Positions 33,742 to 42,268 of a stretch of 64,000 nt of DNA are shown here, piece by piece. The notes beneath the pieces are model-generated. The model was not told the origin of the DNA. It was given only the letters and a program-made list of their open reading frames with translations, and searched no databases. A program made the translations under genes and the position numbers. The DNA comes from Desulfurobacterium pacificum. GTDB taxonomy: Bacteria > Aquificota > Aquificia > Desulfurobacteriales > Desulfurobacteriaceae. The first letter of the stretch is position 1. The number at the start of each line of letters is the position of its first letter. The stretch covers positions 186,001 through 250,000 of the forward strand of contig NZ_FXUB01000002.1 of the NCBI RefSeq assembly GCF_900182835.1, given 5' to 3'.

Positions 33742-35022
33742 ATGAAAAAACGACTTATGCCTTTTATAACAGCTTTACTAATACCCTCAACCGCTTTCGC
33801 TTCTTCAGGACTTAACAGCGGAGACACCGCCTGGATGCTCATATCAACAGCTTTAGTAATGCTCATGACGCCGGCAGGTCTTGCTCTCTTCTATGGAGGA
33901 ATGTCAAGGAGCAAAAACATTCTTAACACTATAGGAATGAGCTTTTTAGCTTACTGTATCGTTTCTGTCATATGGGTGCTATGGGGTTATACACTGGCGT
34001 TCGGAACAGACGTTCACGGAATAGTAGGTAACCTTCAAAAACTCTTTTTAAACGGAATAAAGCCCGACACTTTAAGCGGAACAATTCCCGAATACCTCTT
34101 TGTAGCGTTTCAGGGGACGTTCGCAGCTATTACGGTAGCACTTGCAAGCGGTTCTGTTATTGAAAGGATGAAGTTTTCAACTTGGTTAATATTCTCTGTT
34201 CTTTGGGCAACGCTCGTCTATTCACCAATAGCTCACTGGGTATGGGGTGGAGGTTTCTTAGCAAACGATGGCGCTCTTGACTTTGCCGGTGGAACGGTAG
34301 TTCACATCAATGCTGGTATTGCAGGTCTCGTAATGGCACTTCTCTTAGGGAAACGAAGAAATTACGGGAAAGCAGCTTTCTTTCCTTCATCTGTAGTCTT
34401 AACCGTTTTAGGTTCAGCGCTACTCTGGTTTGGATGGTTTGGATTTAACGCCGGTTCAGCTTTAGCGGCTAACGGTTCTGCTTCCTTAGCTCTGCTTGTA
34501 ACGAACGTGGCAGCTGCAATTGCAGCCGTTTCTTGGATGGTAACCGAATGGATTACTCATAAAAAACCAACGCTTTTAGGCGCTGCTTCAGGTGCAGTTG
34601 CAGGACTTGTAGCTATAACGCCAGCAGCAGGATTTGTAAACGTAACAGGAGCTTTAATCATAGGCTTAATTGCAGGGCTTGTAGGTTACTTCGGAGTATT
34701 CGTTCTAAAACAGAAGTTGGGATACGATGACTCTTTAGATGCTTTTGGCGTTCATGGTCTCTGCGGTATATGGGGTGCAATAGCTACAGGTATATTCGCA
34801 GTTAAGTCAATCGGCGGAACAGCAGGAGTTCTTGAAGGAAACTTACCTCAATTATGGATTCAGGTAAAAGCTGTTTTAGCAACGCTTATCTACTCTGGAA
34901 TTATGACTGCAGTTGTGTTCTTCGTTTCTTCCCTAATAACAGGAGGTGCAAGAGTAAGCGAAGAAGAAGAAATAGAAGGTCTTGATTCTGCAGTTCACGG
35001 AGAGAAAGGGTTTAACCTGTAA
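33742..35022 (+). CDS. amtB: ammonium transporter
   Basis: Trimeric ammonium channel, 426 residues. A signal peptide-like first helix ending TAFASS is followed by 11 membrane helices. Conserved pieces include GGMSRSKNIL, AHWVWGGGFL, DFAGGTVVHINAGIAGL (first pore His) and DDSLDAFGVHGLCGIWGA (second pore His). Ribosome binding site AGGAGG. Co-transcribed with glnK. Confidence 0.97.
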   Translation: MKKRLMPFITALLIPSTAFASSGLNSGDTAWMLISTALVMLMTPAGLALFYGGMSRSKNILNTIGMSFLAYCIVSVIWVLWGYTLAFGTDVHGIVGNLQKLFLNGIKPDTLSGTIPEYLFVAFQGTFAAITVALASGSVIERMKFSTWLIFSVLWATLVYSPIAHWVWGGGFLANDGALDFAGGTVVHINAGIAGLVMALLLGKRRNYGKAAFFPSSVVLTVLGSALLWFGWFGFNAGSALAANGSASLALLVTNVAAAIAAVSWMVTEWITHKKPTLLGAASGAVAGLVAITPAAGFVNVTGALIIGLIAGLVGYFGVFVLKQKLGYDDSLDAFGVHGLCGIWGAIATGIFAVKSIGGTAGVLEGNLPQLWIQVKAVLATLIYSGIMTAVVFFVSSLITGGARVSEEEEIEGLDSAVHGEKGFNL

Positions 35023-35028
35023 GAGAGC

Positions 35029-35048
35029 GGGAGGGGTCCTCCCCTCCC
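35029..35048 (+). terminator. perfect GC hairpin between amtB and the porin gene
   Basis: GGGAGGGG TCCT CCCCTCCC, an 8-bp stem with a 4-base loop, directly after the amtB stop. It is followed by CTTAAAAAG, not by a U-run, so it may stabilise the upstream transcript or cause partial attenuation rather than full termination. Confidence 0.55.
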
Positions 35049-35085
35049 CTTAAAAAGCAGAAGAAAAGAGAACAGGAGGTGAAGC

Positions 35086-36096
35086 GTGAGAAAAGGTGCG
35101 AAAGCTATTTTAACATCAATCATATTAGCAACAGTATCATATTCTACATCTATGTCGGCAGAATTGAAGATGCAGAACGTTAAACTAAACGTAAAAGGTG
35201 GAATAACTACAACTGAATTCTTTGAAACGAGAGCTAAAACCGACGGAAGTTCCTCAAACGACCTGAAACTATCCGATGCTATCTTAAATTTAGAGGCAAC
35301 AGACGGAATTTCCGGAGCAGATTTTGGTCTTGGAACGATTACAGAACCTACAGTACTTTCAAGTGCTAATAACGACAATACTGCTGTAATCGGCGAAAAG
35401 ACGGGGATAGTGTGGGGATTTTTATATACCTCTCCGTTTAAAAACTTCAAAGTAGAAGCAGGTTTACTACCTACAAACGTAGGATATGAATTAGCAGCCA
35501 CTTATTTGAATCCAAACATAGTTTACGGTTTTGTATGGAACAGCCAACCCTTTATTTACAAGGGTGCAAGGGTCACATATTCCGCTTCAGAAAACTTTTC
35601 TCTGTACGCCGAATACGATAAAGGTAAAGAGCTTAACGGAAATCCTGAAAACCACGCCTTTGCAGTAGGTTCTATAGGAAGCGTTGATGGAATTGGCTAT
35701 ACGGTTACCTACTTTGACTACGCAAACTACAAAAACCTAATTGACTTTACGCTATCAACTGAATATAAAAATTTCACCTTCGCCATAAATGGAGATTATC
35801 AGTGGCTTGACAAGGATAACGATAAAAAGGGTTACGGAATCGCTGCTTACATCATTCCTACATTTGGAAAACTGTCCATTCCCCTAAGAGTAGAATACGT
35901 AAAGGATACGAACAACTCCGGAATTTACGGCTTCAGCAAACCTACCTATTCGGTTACCTTAACACCCACCTGGAAATTATCGTATAATTCTAAGATACGA
36001 ATTGAATACTCTTACGCTTATAGTAGCGACAATACTGCATTTAACGGTTCTAACCATAAAGGAACTGCCTCCTTCCAGCTCCTGTTTATGTTTTAA
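35086..36096 (+). CDS. outer-membrane beta-barrel porin (OmpL/Bbp2-like)
   Basis: 336 residues, start GTG at 35086 with AGGAGGTGAAGC upstream. A signal peptide (to about residue 25, STSMSA) precedes amphipathic strands and a C-terminal aromatic ending (LLFMF). Blocks such as PFKNFKVEAGLLPTNVGYELAATYLNPNIVYG resemble the OmpL-like beta-barrel porin-2 family. Position behind glnK-amtB suggests nitrogen-controlled expression, perhaps for ammonium entry (inference). Confidence 0.78.
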   Translation: MRKGAKAILTSIILATVSYSTSMSAELKMQNVKLNVKGGITTTEFFETRAKTDGSSSNDLKLSDAILNLEATDGISGADFGLGTITEPTVLSSANNDNTAVIGEKTGIVWGFLYTSPFKNFKVEAGLLPTNVGYELAATYLNPNIVYGFVWNSQPFIYKGARVTYSASENFSLYAEYDKGKELNGNPENHAFAVGSIGSVDGIGYTVTYFDYANYKNLIDFTLSTEYKNFTFAINGDYQWLDKDNDKKGYGIAAYIIPTFGKLSIPLRVEYVKDTNNSGIYGFSKPTYSVTLTPTWKLSYNSKIRIEYSYAYSSDNTAFNGSNHKGTASFQLLFMF

Positions 36097-36100
36097 CTTT

Positions 36101-36116
36101 GGTGCCTTCGGGCACC
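36101..36116 (+). terminator. terminator after the porin gene
   Basis: GGTGCC TTCG GGCACC, a 6-bp stem with UUCG tetraloop four bases past the stop, followed by CTCCCTTTTCGTTT. Ends the glnK-amtB-porin transcript. Confidence 0.8.
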
Positions 36117-36144
36117 CTCCCTTTTCGTTTGATAGAATTATTCT

Positions 36145-36801
36145 ATGGAAAGCTTAACTAAAAGATACCCATGGGTAAAAAGAACAAAAGCTTATTGGGT
36201 CTGGCTAAATACAGTAGCAAGAGCTATTGCGGGACTGTGCAGATTAAAAGTTGAAGGAAGAGAAAACGTTCCCGATGAAGGCAAAGTTCTTTTAGTTTCT
36301 AACCACAGGAGTTACCTTGACCCACCGTTAGTTGCATATGCGGTAAAGAAAAGACCTGTTTTTTTTATGGCAAAGGCGGAACTCTTTGAAATGCCTATTC
36401 TTTCTTCACTGATAAAACATTGGGGAAACGGGTTTCCTGTAAAGAGGGGAAAGGCAGACCTAACGGCTCTAAAAACGGCTCTTGAGATTTTAGATAAAGG
36501 CGAATTGGTATGCATATTTCCAGAAGGACAGAGAGCACCTGCAGGAAAATTCCTAAAAGCTAAATGGGGAGCAGGTTTAGTGGCTTTAAAGGCAAAAGCT
36601 CCAATAGTTCCCTGCTTAATAGAAGGAAGTGAGAAACTGATAGGAAAGGAAAAGTTCTTTGCCGGAATTCCAAAAGTAACCATTAGATTTGGCAAACCTT
36701 TTACCATAGATTTAGAGGATAGAAAAGAAAATTACCAGAAAGCAGCAGACTTACTCATGGAAAAGATAAAGGAGCTAAAGGGTGGAAATAGTAGTGGCTA
36801 A
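36145..36801 (+). CDS. plsC: 1-acyl-sn-glycerol-3-phosphate acyltransferase
   Basis: Makes phosphatidic acid from lysophosphatidic acid. 218 residues with the acyltransferase motifs in order: SNHRSYLDPP (the HX4D catalytic pair), FPVKRGKADL, FPEGQRAPAG and PIVPCLIEGS. One N-terminal hydrophobic segment is compatible with membrane association. It overlaps ispH by 20 bases. Confidence 0.93.
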   Translation: MESLTKRYPWVKRTKAYWVWLNTVARAIAGLCRLKVEGRENVPDEGKVLLVSNHRSYLDPPLVAYAVKKRPVFFMAKAELFEMPILSSLIKHWGNGFPVKRGKADLTALKTALEILDKGELVCIFPEGQRAPAGKFLKAKWGAGLVALKAKAPIVPCLIEGSEKLIGKEKFFAGIPKVTIRFGKPFTIDLEDRKENYQKAADLLMEKIKELKGGNSSG

Positions 36802-37684
36802 AAGCGCAGGCTTTTGCTGGGGCGTCAAGAGAGCTGTAAAGATGGCAGTAGAGTCTCTGAAAACGTCAAAATCTGGGAAAGTCTTCTGCTTGGGAGAACT
36901 TATACATAATAGATTGGAAATAGAAAGGCTTAAATCTATGGGAATGGTGTTTGTGGAGGATTTTGAAAAAATTCCTGAAGGTGAATCAATAATAATACGC
37001 TCTCACGGAGTTGCCCCTTCTGTGATAGAAAACTTGAAGAAGAAAAAACTCAAGATAGTTGACGCCACCTGCCCATTCGTTAAAGACGTTCACGAAAAAG
37101 CTATGAAACTTGAAAGAGAAAATTACCCAGTATTGATATTAGGAAATCCAAACCACCCTGAAGTAAAAGGTATAGCAGGTCACGTCAAAAATCCCCTCAT
37201 CGCCTCCACCCTCTCCGAAATAGAAAAACTCCCCTCTTTTTCCAGATTAGGTGTGGTCTGCCAAACTACTCTCAACATAAACTTTTTCAAAGAGGCAATT
37301 TCCACACTTTTATTGAAAGTTAAAGATATAAAGATTTATAATACTATTTGTAACGCAACTTACATAAGACAGAAAGAGGCAAAAGAATTAGCCAAAAACG
37401 TTGACGTTATGCTGATAGTAGGAGGGAAAAACAGCTCAAATACTACAAAGCTGTACCAGATATCAAAAACGGTAAACGAAAACAGCTTTCACGTAGAGTC
37501 GGAGGAAGAAATAGATAAAGACTGGTTCAAAAACGCAAAGAAAGTTGGAATTACAGCTGGTGCCTCAACGCCCCAGTGGGTAATAGAAAAGGTAGTTAAT
37601 TACCTTTTAGATATCGCAGAAGGGGGAGAGTTAAGTGGAAGGGGAATTCGCAAAACTGTTAGAAGAGAGTTTCAACCGGCTTAA
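36782..37684 (+). CDS. ispH: 4-hydroxy-3-methylbut-2-enyl diphosphate reductase
   Basis: Last enzyme of the MEP isoprenoid pathway, a [4Fe-4S] protein. The start is GTG at 36782 (GTGGAAATAGTAG). The three cluster cysteines are visible: GFCWGVKRAV, DATCPFVKDVH and NTICNATYIRQ, together with IRSHGVAP and GNPNHPEVKGIAGH. 300 residues. The 3' end overlaps the S1-like gene by 50 bases; ispH and S1 are fused or adjacent in several other bacteria, which fits this arrangement. Confidence 0.96.
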   Translation: MEIVVAKSAGFCWGVKRAVKMAVESLKTSKSGKVFCLGELIHNRLEIERLKSMGMVFVEDFEKIPEGESIIIRSHGVAPSVIENLKKKKLKIVDATCPFVKDVHEKAMKLERENYPVLILGNPNHPEVKGIAGHVKNPLIASTLSEIEKLPSFSRLGVVCQTTLNINFFKEAISTLLLKVKDIKIYNTICNATYIRQKEAKELAKNVDVMLIVGGKNSSNTTKLYQISKTVNENSFHVESEEEIDKDWFKNAKKVGITAGASTPQWVIEKVVNYLLDIAEGGELSGRGIRKTVRREFQPA

Positions 37685-38651
37685 AAACGAGGTAATTACC
37701 GGAACGGTAGTAAAAGTAACAGACAGAGAAGCGTTCATAGACTTTGGCTGGAAATCGGAGGGGGTTGTTCCAATAAAAGAGTTAGGATACAAACCCCAAA
37801 TTGGCGAGAAGATAGACGTCTGCGTTGTTGAACCAGAAACCGAAGAAGGTTACGCTCTACTCTCGGTAAACTGCGCCCGCTCACTGAAAGAGTGGCAACA
37901 GTTGGCAGATGAAATAGAAAAGAAAGGAATAGTAAGGGGAAGAATAAGACAAAGGGTAAGGGGCGGATATAAGGTTCAAATAGAAGAAGGCATAACCGTA
38001 TTTCTGCCCATGTCACAGGTTGACATAATGCCTGTGACGAAACCTGACGACTGGCTTGATAGAGAAATAGAAGCTAAAGTTCTTTCGGTTGACAGAAAAA
38101 GAAAGAGCATCGTCATTTCAAGAAGAAAACTGTTAGAAGAGGAAAGGGCTAAAAAGAGAAAAGAAACGATAAAGAAATTAAAAGAAGGGGACATCGTAGA
38201 AGGAACTGTTAAAAATATCGTTGATTTTGGCATCTTCGTTGACGTTGACGGCGTTGATGGACTGGTTCACAAAACGGATATTTCTTGGTCTGGCTTAAAA
38301 ACGCCCTTTGATGTGGCAAAGATAGGCGATAGAATAAAGGTGAAAATCAAGAAGATAGAACACGACAAAGAAAGGTTGGTTCTAAGTCTGAAAGACGTTA
38401 AGGAAGACCCCTGGGAAAAGATAGAAGAACTGTTCAAGCCGGGAATGGAAGTTGAAGGAACAGTAGCAAAAGAGGACAAAAAAGGCTACTGGATAGAACT
38501 ACCTGGAGACGTTGCAGGATACATTCCTGCCACAGCACTACCAAAAGGTGTAAAGCTAAAATACCACCACAGGTATAAATTTATCGTGGACACGATAGAT
38601 AAAGAAAAGAGGAGAGTAGTGCTGAAATGGCAGGAAAATCCCCAGAAATAA
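37635..38651 (+). CDS. rpsA: S1 RNA-binding domain protein, ribosomal protein S1-like
   Basis: 338 residues with four S1 (OB-fold) repeats: about 18-75 (ITGTVVKVTDREAFIDFGWKSEGVVP), 95-165, 182-255 (VEGTVKNIVDFGIFVDVDGVDGLVHKTDISW, the best conserved) and 270-335. E. coli S1 has six, so this is a shorter form as in many deep-branching bacteria. GTG start within ispH. It binds mRNA to the 30S subunit, or acts as a general RNA-binding protein. It overlaps smpB by 25 bases. Confidence 0.88.
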   Translation: MEGEFAKLLEESFNRLKNEVITGTVVKVTDREAFIDFGWKSEGVVPIKELGYKPQIGEKIDVCVVEPETEEGYALLSVNCARSLKEWQQLADEIEKKGIVRGRIRQRVRGGYKVQIEEGITVFLPMSQVDIMPVTKPDDWLDREIEAKVLSVDRKRKSIVISRRKLLEEERAKKRKETIKKLKEGDIVEGTVKNIVDFGIFVDVDGVDGLVHKTDISWSGLKTPFDVAKIGDRIKVKIKKIEHDKERLVLSLKDVKEDPWEKIEELFKPGMEVEGTVAKEDKKGYWIELPGDVAGYIPATALPKGVKLKYHHRYKFIVDTIDKEKRRVVLKWQENPQK

Positions 38652-39085
38652 AGAACAAAAAAGCTTACTTTGACTACGAGATTTTAGAAAAATATGAAGC
38701 AGGAATAGAACTAAAAGGAACAGAAGTAAAGTCTCTCAGGGAAGGAAAAGCAAACATAAGGGATTCTTTCGTCAGAATAGAAAACGGCGAGGCGTTCCTC
38801 TTTAACTCCTACATAGCTCCCTACTCCCACGGAAACCTTTTCAACCACGAGCCAACGAGGAAAAGAAAACTCTTACTCCACAAAAGAGAAATAAAAAGGC
38901 TGATGGGTAAGGTGCAGGAAAAAGGATTAACGATAGTCCCCTTGCGCATTTACTTTAACAAGAGAGGAAAGGCAAAGGTAGAAATCGCCCTGGTAAAAGG
39001 AAAAAGGAAATACGATAAGAGAGAAGCGATAAAGAGAAGAGAGTTGGAAAGGGAAGCCCAAAAGGCAATGAAGTTTTACCGCTAA
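38627..39085 (+). CDS. smpB: SsrA-binding protein SmpB
   Basis: Partner of tmRNA in rescue of stalled ribosomes. 152 residues with NKKAYFDYEILEKYEAGIELKGTEVKSLREG, the DSFVRI segment and the basic C-terminal tail (KRKYDKREAIKRRELERE). The ATG overlaps the S1-like gene. The end overlaps the convergent lipoprotein gene by four bases. The tmRNA gene is not seen in this window. Confidence 0.96.
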   Translation: MAGKSPEIKNKKAYFDYEILEKYEAGIELKGTEVKSLREGKANIRDSFVRIENGEAFLFNSYIAPYSHGNLFNHEPTRKRKLLLHKREIKRLMGKVQEKGLTIVPLRIYFNKRGKAKVEIALVKGKRKYDKREAIKRRELEREAQKAMKFYR

Positions 39086-39474
39086 TCCTTAACCGGCTCT
39101 ATTTTTACGACATCAATGTAGGGAAAGTAAAATCTGCTGATGGAAACGTATCCTAAAACTCTTACCTTCTTTCCTATAAATTTACCCAAGTCTTCCGTAT
39201 CGTCGTGAACGTATATACAGCCAGACTTATCGCATAAAAGCGGATCGTCGGCAGCAAAGGGTGGAAACTGGTCCTGCACCTTTTTATAGGTCAAAATTCC
39301 CACTAACTTTACGTAGTAACCGTAAAAGCCGTCTGGATGGTTGGCAATAAGGGCAGCAGGATAGGTTATGGTGCAATCATCTTTACAGGTAGCACAGCTA
39401 AACGAGAAAATCGTTAACAGTCCTGCCAAGAGCGTCAAGAGAAAACCTAAAACAAACCTCTTTTCTAATTTCAT
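39082..39474 (-). CDS. small lipoprotein, hypothetical (130 aa)
   Basis: Not recognised. An N-terminal signal sequence with lipobox (FSFSC, Cys about 27) is followed by a compact beta-rich domain (YYVKLVGILTYKKV, GKKVRVLGYVSISRFYFPYIDVVKIEPV) that looks like an OB fold of the tOB/YgdI type. Cys pairs CATCKDDC and CDKSGC suggest disulfides. The ATG at 39474 has GGGAGAG upstream although it lies 77 bases inside the preceding glycosyltransferase gene. Confidence 0.7.
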   Translation of the reverse strand: MKLEKRFVLGFLLTLLAGLLTIFSFSCATCKDDCTITYPAALIANHPDGFYGYYVKLVGILTYKKVQDQFPPFAADDPLLCDKSGCIYVHDDTEDLGKFIGKKVRVLGYVSISRFYFPYIDVVKIEPVKD

Positions 39475-40453
39475 CTCTACTCTCCCACATTCTTTCTCTA
39501 ACCAATCTTCTCACGCCTTCTGCAATTGATTCGGCAAAAGCTTCCACGCAAACTCCTGTTTTTGAGTTTACCACTTCTGGCAGAACTCCAACGTTAGTCG
39601 CAACAACGGGTGTTCCGCAGCTCATAAACTCTAAAGGAACTCTCGCTATCATCTCTGAACCTTTTGAAGAAACAACTCCAACATCACAGGCAGACATGTA
39701 ATCGCTAATAGAAGAAACTCTTTCTGTTATAAAGGTAACGTCATTTTCAATGCCTAATTTCTTAGCTAAATTCTTTAAATCGTACAGCTTTACATTTTTT
39801 TCTTCGCCTATTATCAATCCTTTAACGGGCAATTCTTTCTTTAAAGCAGCAAGGGATTTTAAAAATAGGTCATGCCCTTTAACAGTGTCTAAACGTCCGA
39901 TAATTCCTAAAAGTATCTCATCGCCAATGCCAAGTTCCCTGCGGATTCTATCTTTTCCCTCTTTAGAAAAGTTAAATTTGTCCGTGTCAACGGCACCGGG
40001 GATAAAAACTTTCCTTACTTCAGAAACAACTTCGTTTAGAAGTTTTCTTGAAGAGAGAATAACCCCATCAACAAATTTGCGGTGTAGGTATCTGTTAAGA
40101 GCGTTGTTTTTTATGCCTTTAGCCTCTCCATGAAGCCTGTACAAGCGAAATTTAAAACTTTTCTTCAAAAGGGAAGCAAAGAGCATCTCATCACCGCGTA
40201 TGGTGAGAACAACGTCAGGTTTAAAAGATGAAACGGCTTTTTTAAGTGAAAGAAACGGCTTGAAGGGAAGGGTTTTGCGGGGATTTTCAATGAAATAGAG
40301 TTTAATGCCTTTTTCAAGACACTTTCGGTGGGCAGCAGAGCCTTTTACAACTGCGCAGGCAACCTCGCCGCTGCAAACGGAAGCTACTTTTATTCCTAAA
40401 TCGGTAAGGGCGCTGTCCCAGAGTTCGTCAAGAACGATTAGCGTTCTTTTCAT
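39398..40453 (-). CDS. glycosyltransferase, GT4-like
   Basis: GT-B-fold sugar transferase, 351 residues. N-terminal acceptor domain; C-terminal donor domain with IGRLDTVKGHDLFLKSL, SACDVGVVSSKGSEMIARVPLEFMSCGTPVVATNVGVLPEVV (the E-x7-E region). The ATG lies inside the end of the next upstream gene (26-base overlap). It is the third gene of an envelope glycan operon with a GT2 transferase and a deacetylase. The sugar and acceptor cannot be read from sequence. Confidence 0.88.
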   Translation of the reverse strand: MKRTLIVLDELWDSALTDLGIKVASVCSGEVACAVVKGSAAHRKCLEKGIKLYFIENPRKTLPFKPFLSLKKAVSSFKPDVVLTIRGDEMLFASLLKKSFKFRLYRLHGEAKGIKNNALNRYLHRKFVDGVILSSRKLLNEVVSEVRKVFIPGAVDTDKFNFSKEGKDRIRRELGIGDEILLGIIGRLDTVKGHDLFLKSLAALKKELPVKGLIIGEEKNVKLYDLKNLAKKLGIENDVTFITERVSSISDYMSACDVGVVSSKGSEMIARVPLEFMSCGTPVVATNVGVLPEVVNSKTGVCVEAFAESIAEGVRRLVRERMWESRDEIRKEVCFRFSLDALGRTVNDFLV

Positions 40454-41189
40454 TTTTCTCCACTTCCCACAGCTTCAAATACTTTAAAAAGGTATAGTAG
40501 AAAGCCATAACGCTCAAAACAAACCCTTCAAACCCGTCCAAAAATCCCCCCTTCAAAACATACCGCCTAACAAAAGCACCAAAAGGGGAAAAAAGAAGCT
40601 TCACCAGAGAAAAGCGCTTACCTTTTTTAAAGGCGTTTTCGGCAAAAAGAGTAGTGTAAAGGTCTATCTTTTTCAGGTGGTAGGAAACAGAAGGATAAGA
40701 GTAGTGAAGCAGGTCGCCTTTTAAATATCCCACCTTTCCTTCAACCTTCAAACTTTCGTGAACTCCGCTTCCTACCCAGCGCGCCTTTTCTCTTTTAGCT
40801 AACCTTAGGTGCCAGTCAGGATACCAGGCGTGCTTTATCCATCTTCCCAAGTAATTAGTCAAAACGTTAACGTAAAAGCCGTCATACTCTCTGCTTGAAA
40901 CAGCTCTTTTTATAGAGTTGGCAAGTTCCTTTGAAACTACCTCATCGTCATCTATAAAAAGAATCCACTCACCGCTGCAAAGGTTTAGAAGGTGGTTTTT
41001 CTGATTTACGAAATTGTCAAATTCTCTGTAGAAAACTTTTGCGCCGAAAGACTTTGCTATCTCTACGGTTTTATCTGTTGAACCGCTGTCAAGAACAACA
41101 ATTTCGTCTGCTATACCTTTCACGCTTTCAAGAACTTCTCCTAACTTCCTTTCAGAATCTTTTGTGATTATCCCGACAGAAAGCTTCAA
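40428..41189 (-). CDS. glycosyltransferase family 2, WaaE/KdtX-like
   Basis: 253 residues of GT-A fold: KLSVGIITKDSERKLGEVLESV, VVLDSGSTDKT, KNHLLNLCSGEWILFIDDDEVV (DxD-type motif). The middle region with YPDWHLRLAKREKARWVGSGVHE and the hydrophobic C terminus match LPS-core beta-1,4-glucosyltransferases of the WaaE/KdtX type, so a lipid A core acceptor is likely. It overlaps its neighbours on both sides (4 and 26 bases). Confidence 0.87.
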   Translation of the reverse strand: MKLSVGIITKDSERKLGEVLESVKGIADEIVVLDSGSTDKTVEIAKSFGAKVFYREFDNFVNQKNHLLNLCSGEWILFIDDDEVVSKELANSIKRAVSSREYDGFYVNVLTNYLGRWIKHAWYPDWHLRLAKREKARWVGSGVHESLKVEGKVGYLKGDLLHYSYPSVSYHLKKIDLYTTLFAENAFKKGKRFSLVKLLFSPFGAFVRRYVLKGGFLDGFEGFVLSVMAFYYTFLKYLKLWEVEKNEKNANRS

Positions 41190-42235
41190 AGCACCTTACC
41201 CCGCTTGAAAGTTCTGTAAACCTTAAAACCTAAATCGGTGGAAAAAGTAATAAGCCTTCCGATGAGGGTAAATAAATCCTTTCCAATTGAAACTCTCGGC
41301 AGTTCTTTCGGGTCGCTACTTTCCGTAATAAATCCTTTCTTTATCGTGAAGACATAGTCAAAAACCTCCGCAGCTATCGGCTTGCTGAATTCCGAATAGT
41401 GTCCGAAGGGCCAGGCAAAGGTGTTAACTTTTATTCCTAAATTACTTTCTATATCTCTTTTACTTTTCAGCATTTCATCTCTAATTCTAACTCTGGCGTT
41501 TTCTTCCGTTTCAAACTCGCCCAGATTAATGCCCCTTTTTTCAATCTCCGAGCGCAGCGACTCTTTCCAGTTTCCCTCTTTTTTGAAATTCTTGCAAAAG
41601 TCTAACAGTTCCTTAGAAGGAAGAAACCTTTTAACATCTAAAGCGCTGCGGGTAGGAAAAATAGGCTGACCGACAAAGGGCGGGTTGTGGTAAAGGTAGA
41701 GCTGCCAGGGAACCTTCTCTCCAGAGAAGAAATCCTTTATCTCTGAAGAATAAGGATAGGAAAAGTGATTAACGCCGTGTGCGCCGTAGGAAAAAACGTC
41801 TTTCATTTTTTCTAACTCTTCCCAGGATAGAAATTCCTCAGAACTGCCGTTCTTTATGAAGTCCTCGTGGGCAAAATACATTGAGACGGGCTGACAGAGT
41901 TCAGAAAAAGAAGCGTTGCCGTTCCAGTAGTCAAAAAGAGTTTTTCTGACGCCGCTTTTTCTAATTCTGCTGGATGAGAGGAAGAGGTGGGCGGGGATTT
42001 TCATCTTCTTCAAAACAGGATACGCGTAAACAAAATTATCGGTATAACCATCGTCAAACGTTATAGCTGCCCTTCTCTCCTTACTCTTCTCTTCAAAAAG
42101 AGCCTGAAGCGGAACAACCTTAAACCTGCTTTTTATTAGCTTCAAAGCCTTAACAAAACTATCAAGAGAAATATCGTCTCTTTTCTTCTTTCCGTCTGGA
42201 TAAACCCTATGCAGAAAGAAAACGACATCTTTCAT
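41186..42235 (-). CDS. polysaccharide deacetylase family protein
   Basis: NodB-homology carbohydrate esterase (CE4-like), 349 residues. Motif 1 is AAITFDDGYTDN (catalytic and metal Asp), motif 2 is YGAHGVNHFSYPYS (the H-x3-H type metal pair), and a later WPFGHYSEF. No signal peptide is seen, so it probably acts at the cytoplasmic face on a lipid-linked or LPS precursor; that location is inference. It is the first gene of the deacetylase-GT2-GT4 operon and divergent from ispE. Confidence 0.87.
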   Translation of the reverse strand: MKDVVFFLHRVYPDGKKKRDDISLDSFVKALKLIKSRFKVVPLQALFEEKSKERRAAITFDDGYTDNFVYAYPVLKKMKIPAHLFLSSSRIRKSGVRKTLFDYWNGNASFSELCQPVSMYFAHEDFIKNGSSEEFLSWEELEKMKDVFSYGAHGVNHFSYPYSSEIKDFFSGEKVPWQLYLYHNPPFVGQPIFPTRSALDVKRFLPSKELLDFCKNFKKEGNWKESLRSEIEKRGINLGEFETEENARVRIRDEMLKSKRDIESNLGIKVNTFAWPFGHYSEFSKPIAAEVFDYVFTIKKGFITESSDPKELPRVSIGKDLFTLIGRLITFSTDLGFKVYRTFKRGKVL

Positions 42236-42253
42236 TTAAAACCCCTTTTCAGC

Positions 42254-42259
42254 TATAAT
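42254..42259 (+). promoter_or_regulatory. -10 element of ispE, near-leaderless
   Basis: Perfect TATAAT ending ten bases before the ispE ATG (42269). Transcription should start around 42266, leaving two or three untranslated bases. No ribosome binding site precedes the ATG. No good -35 is visible. Confidence 0.5.
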
Positions 42260-42268
42260 CCCTTAATT

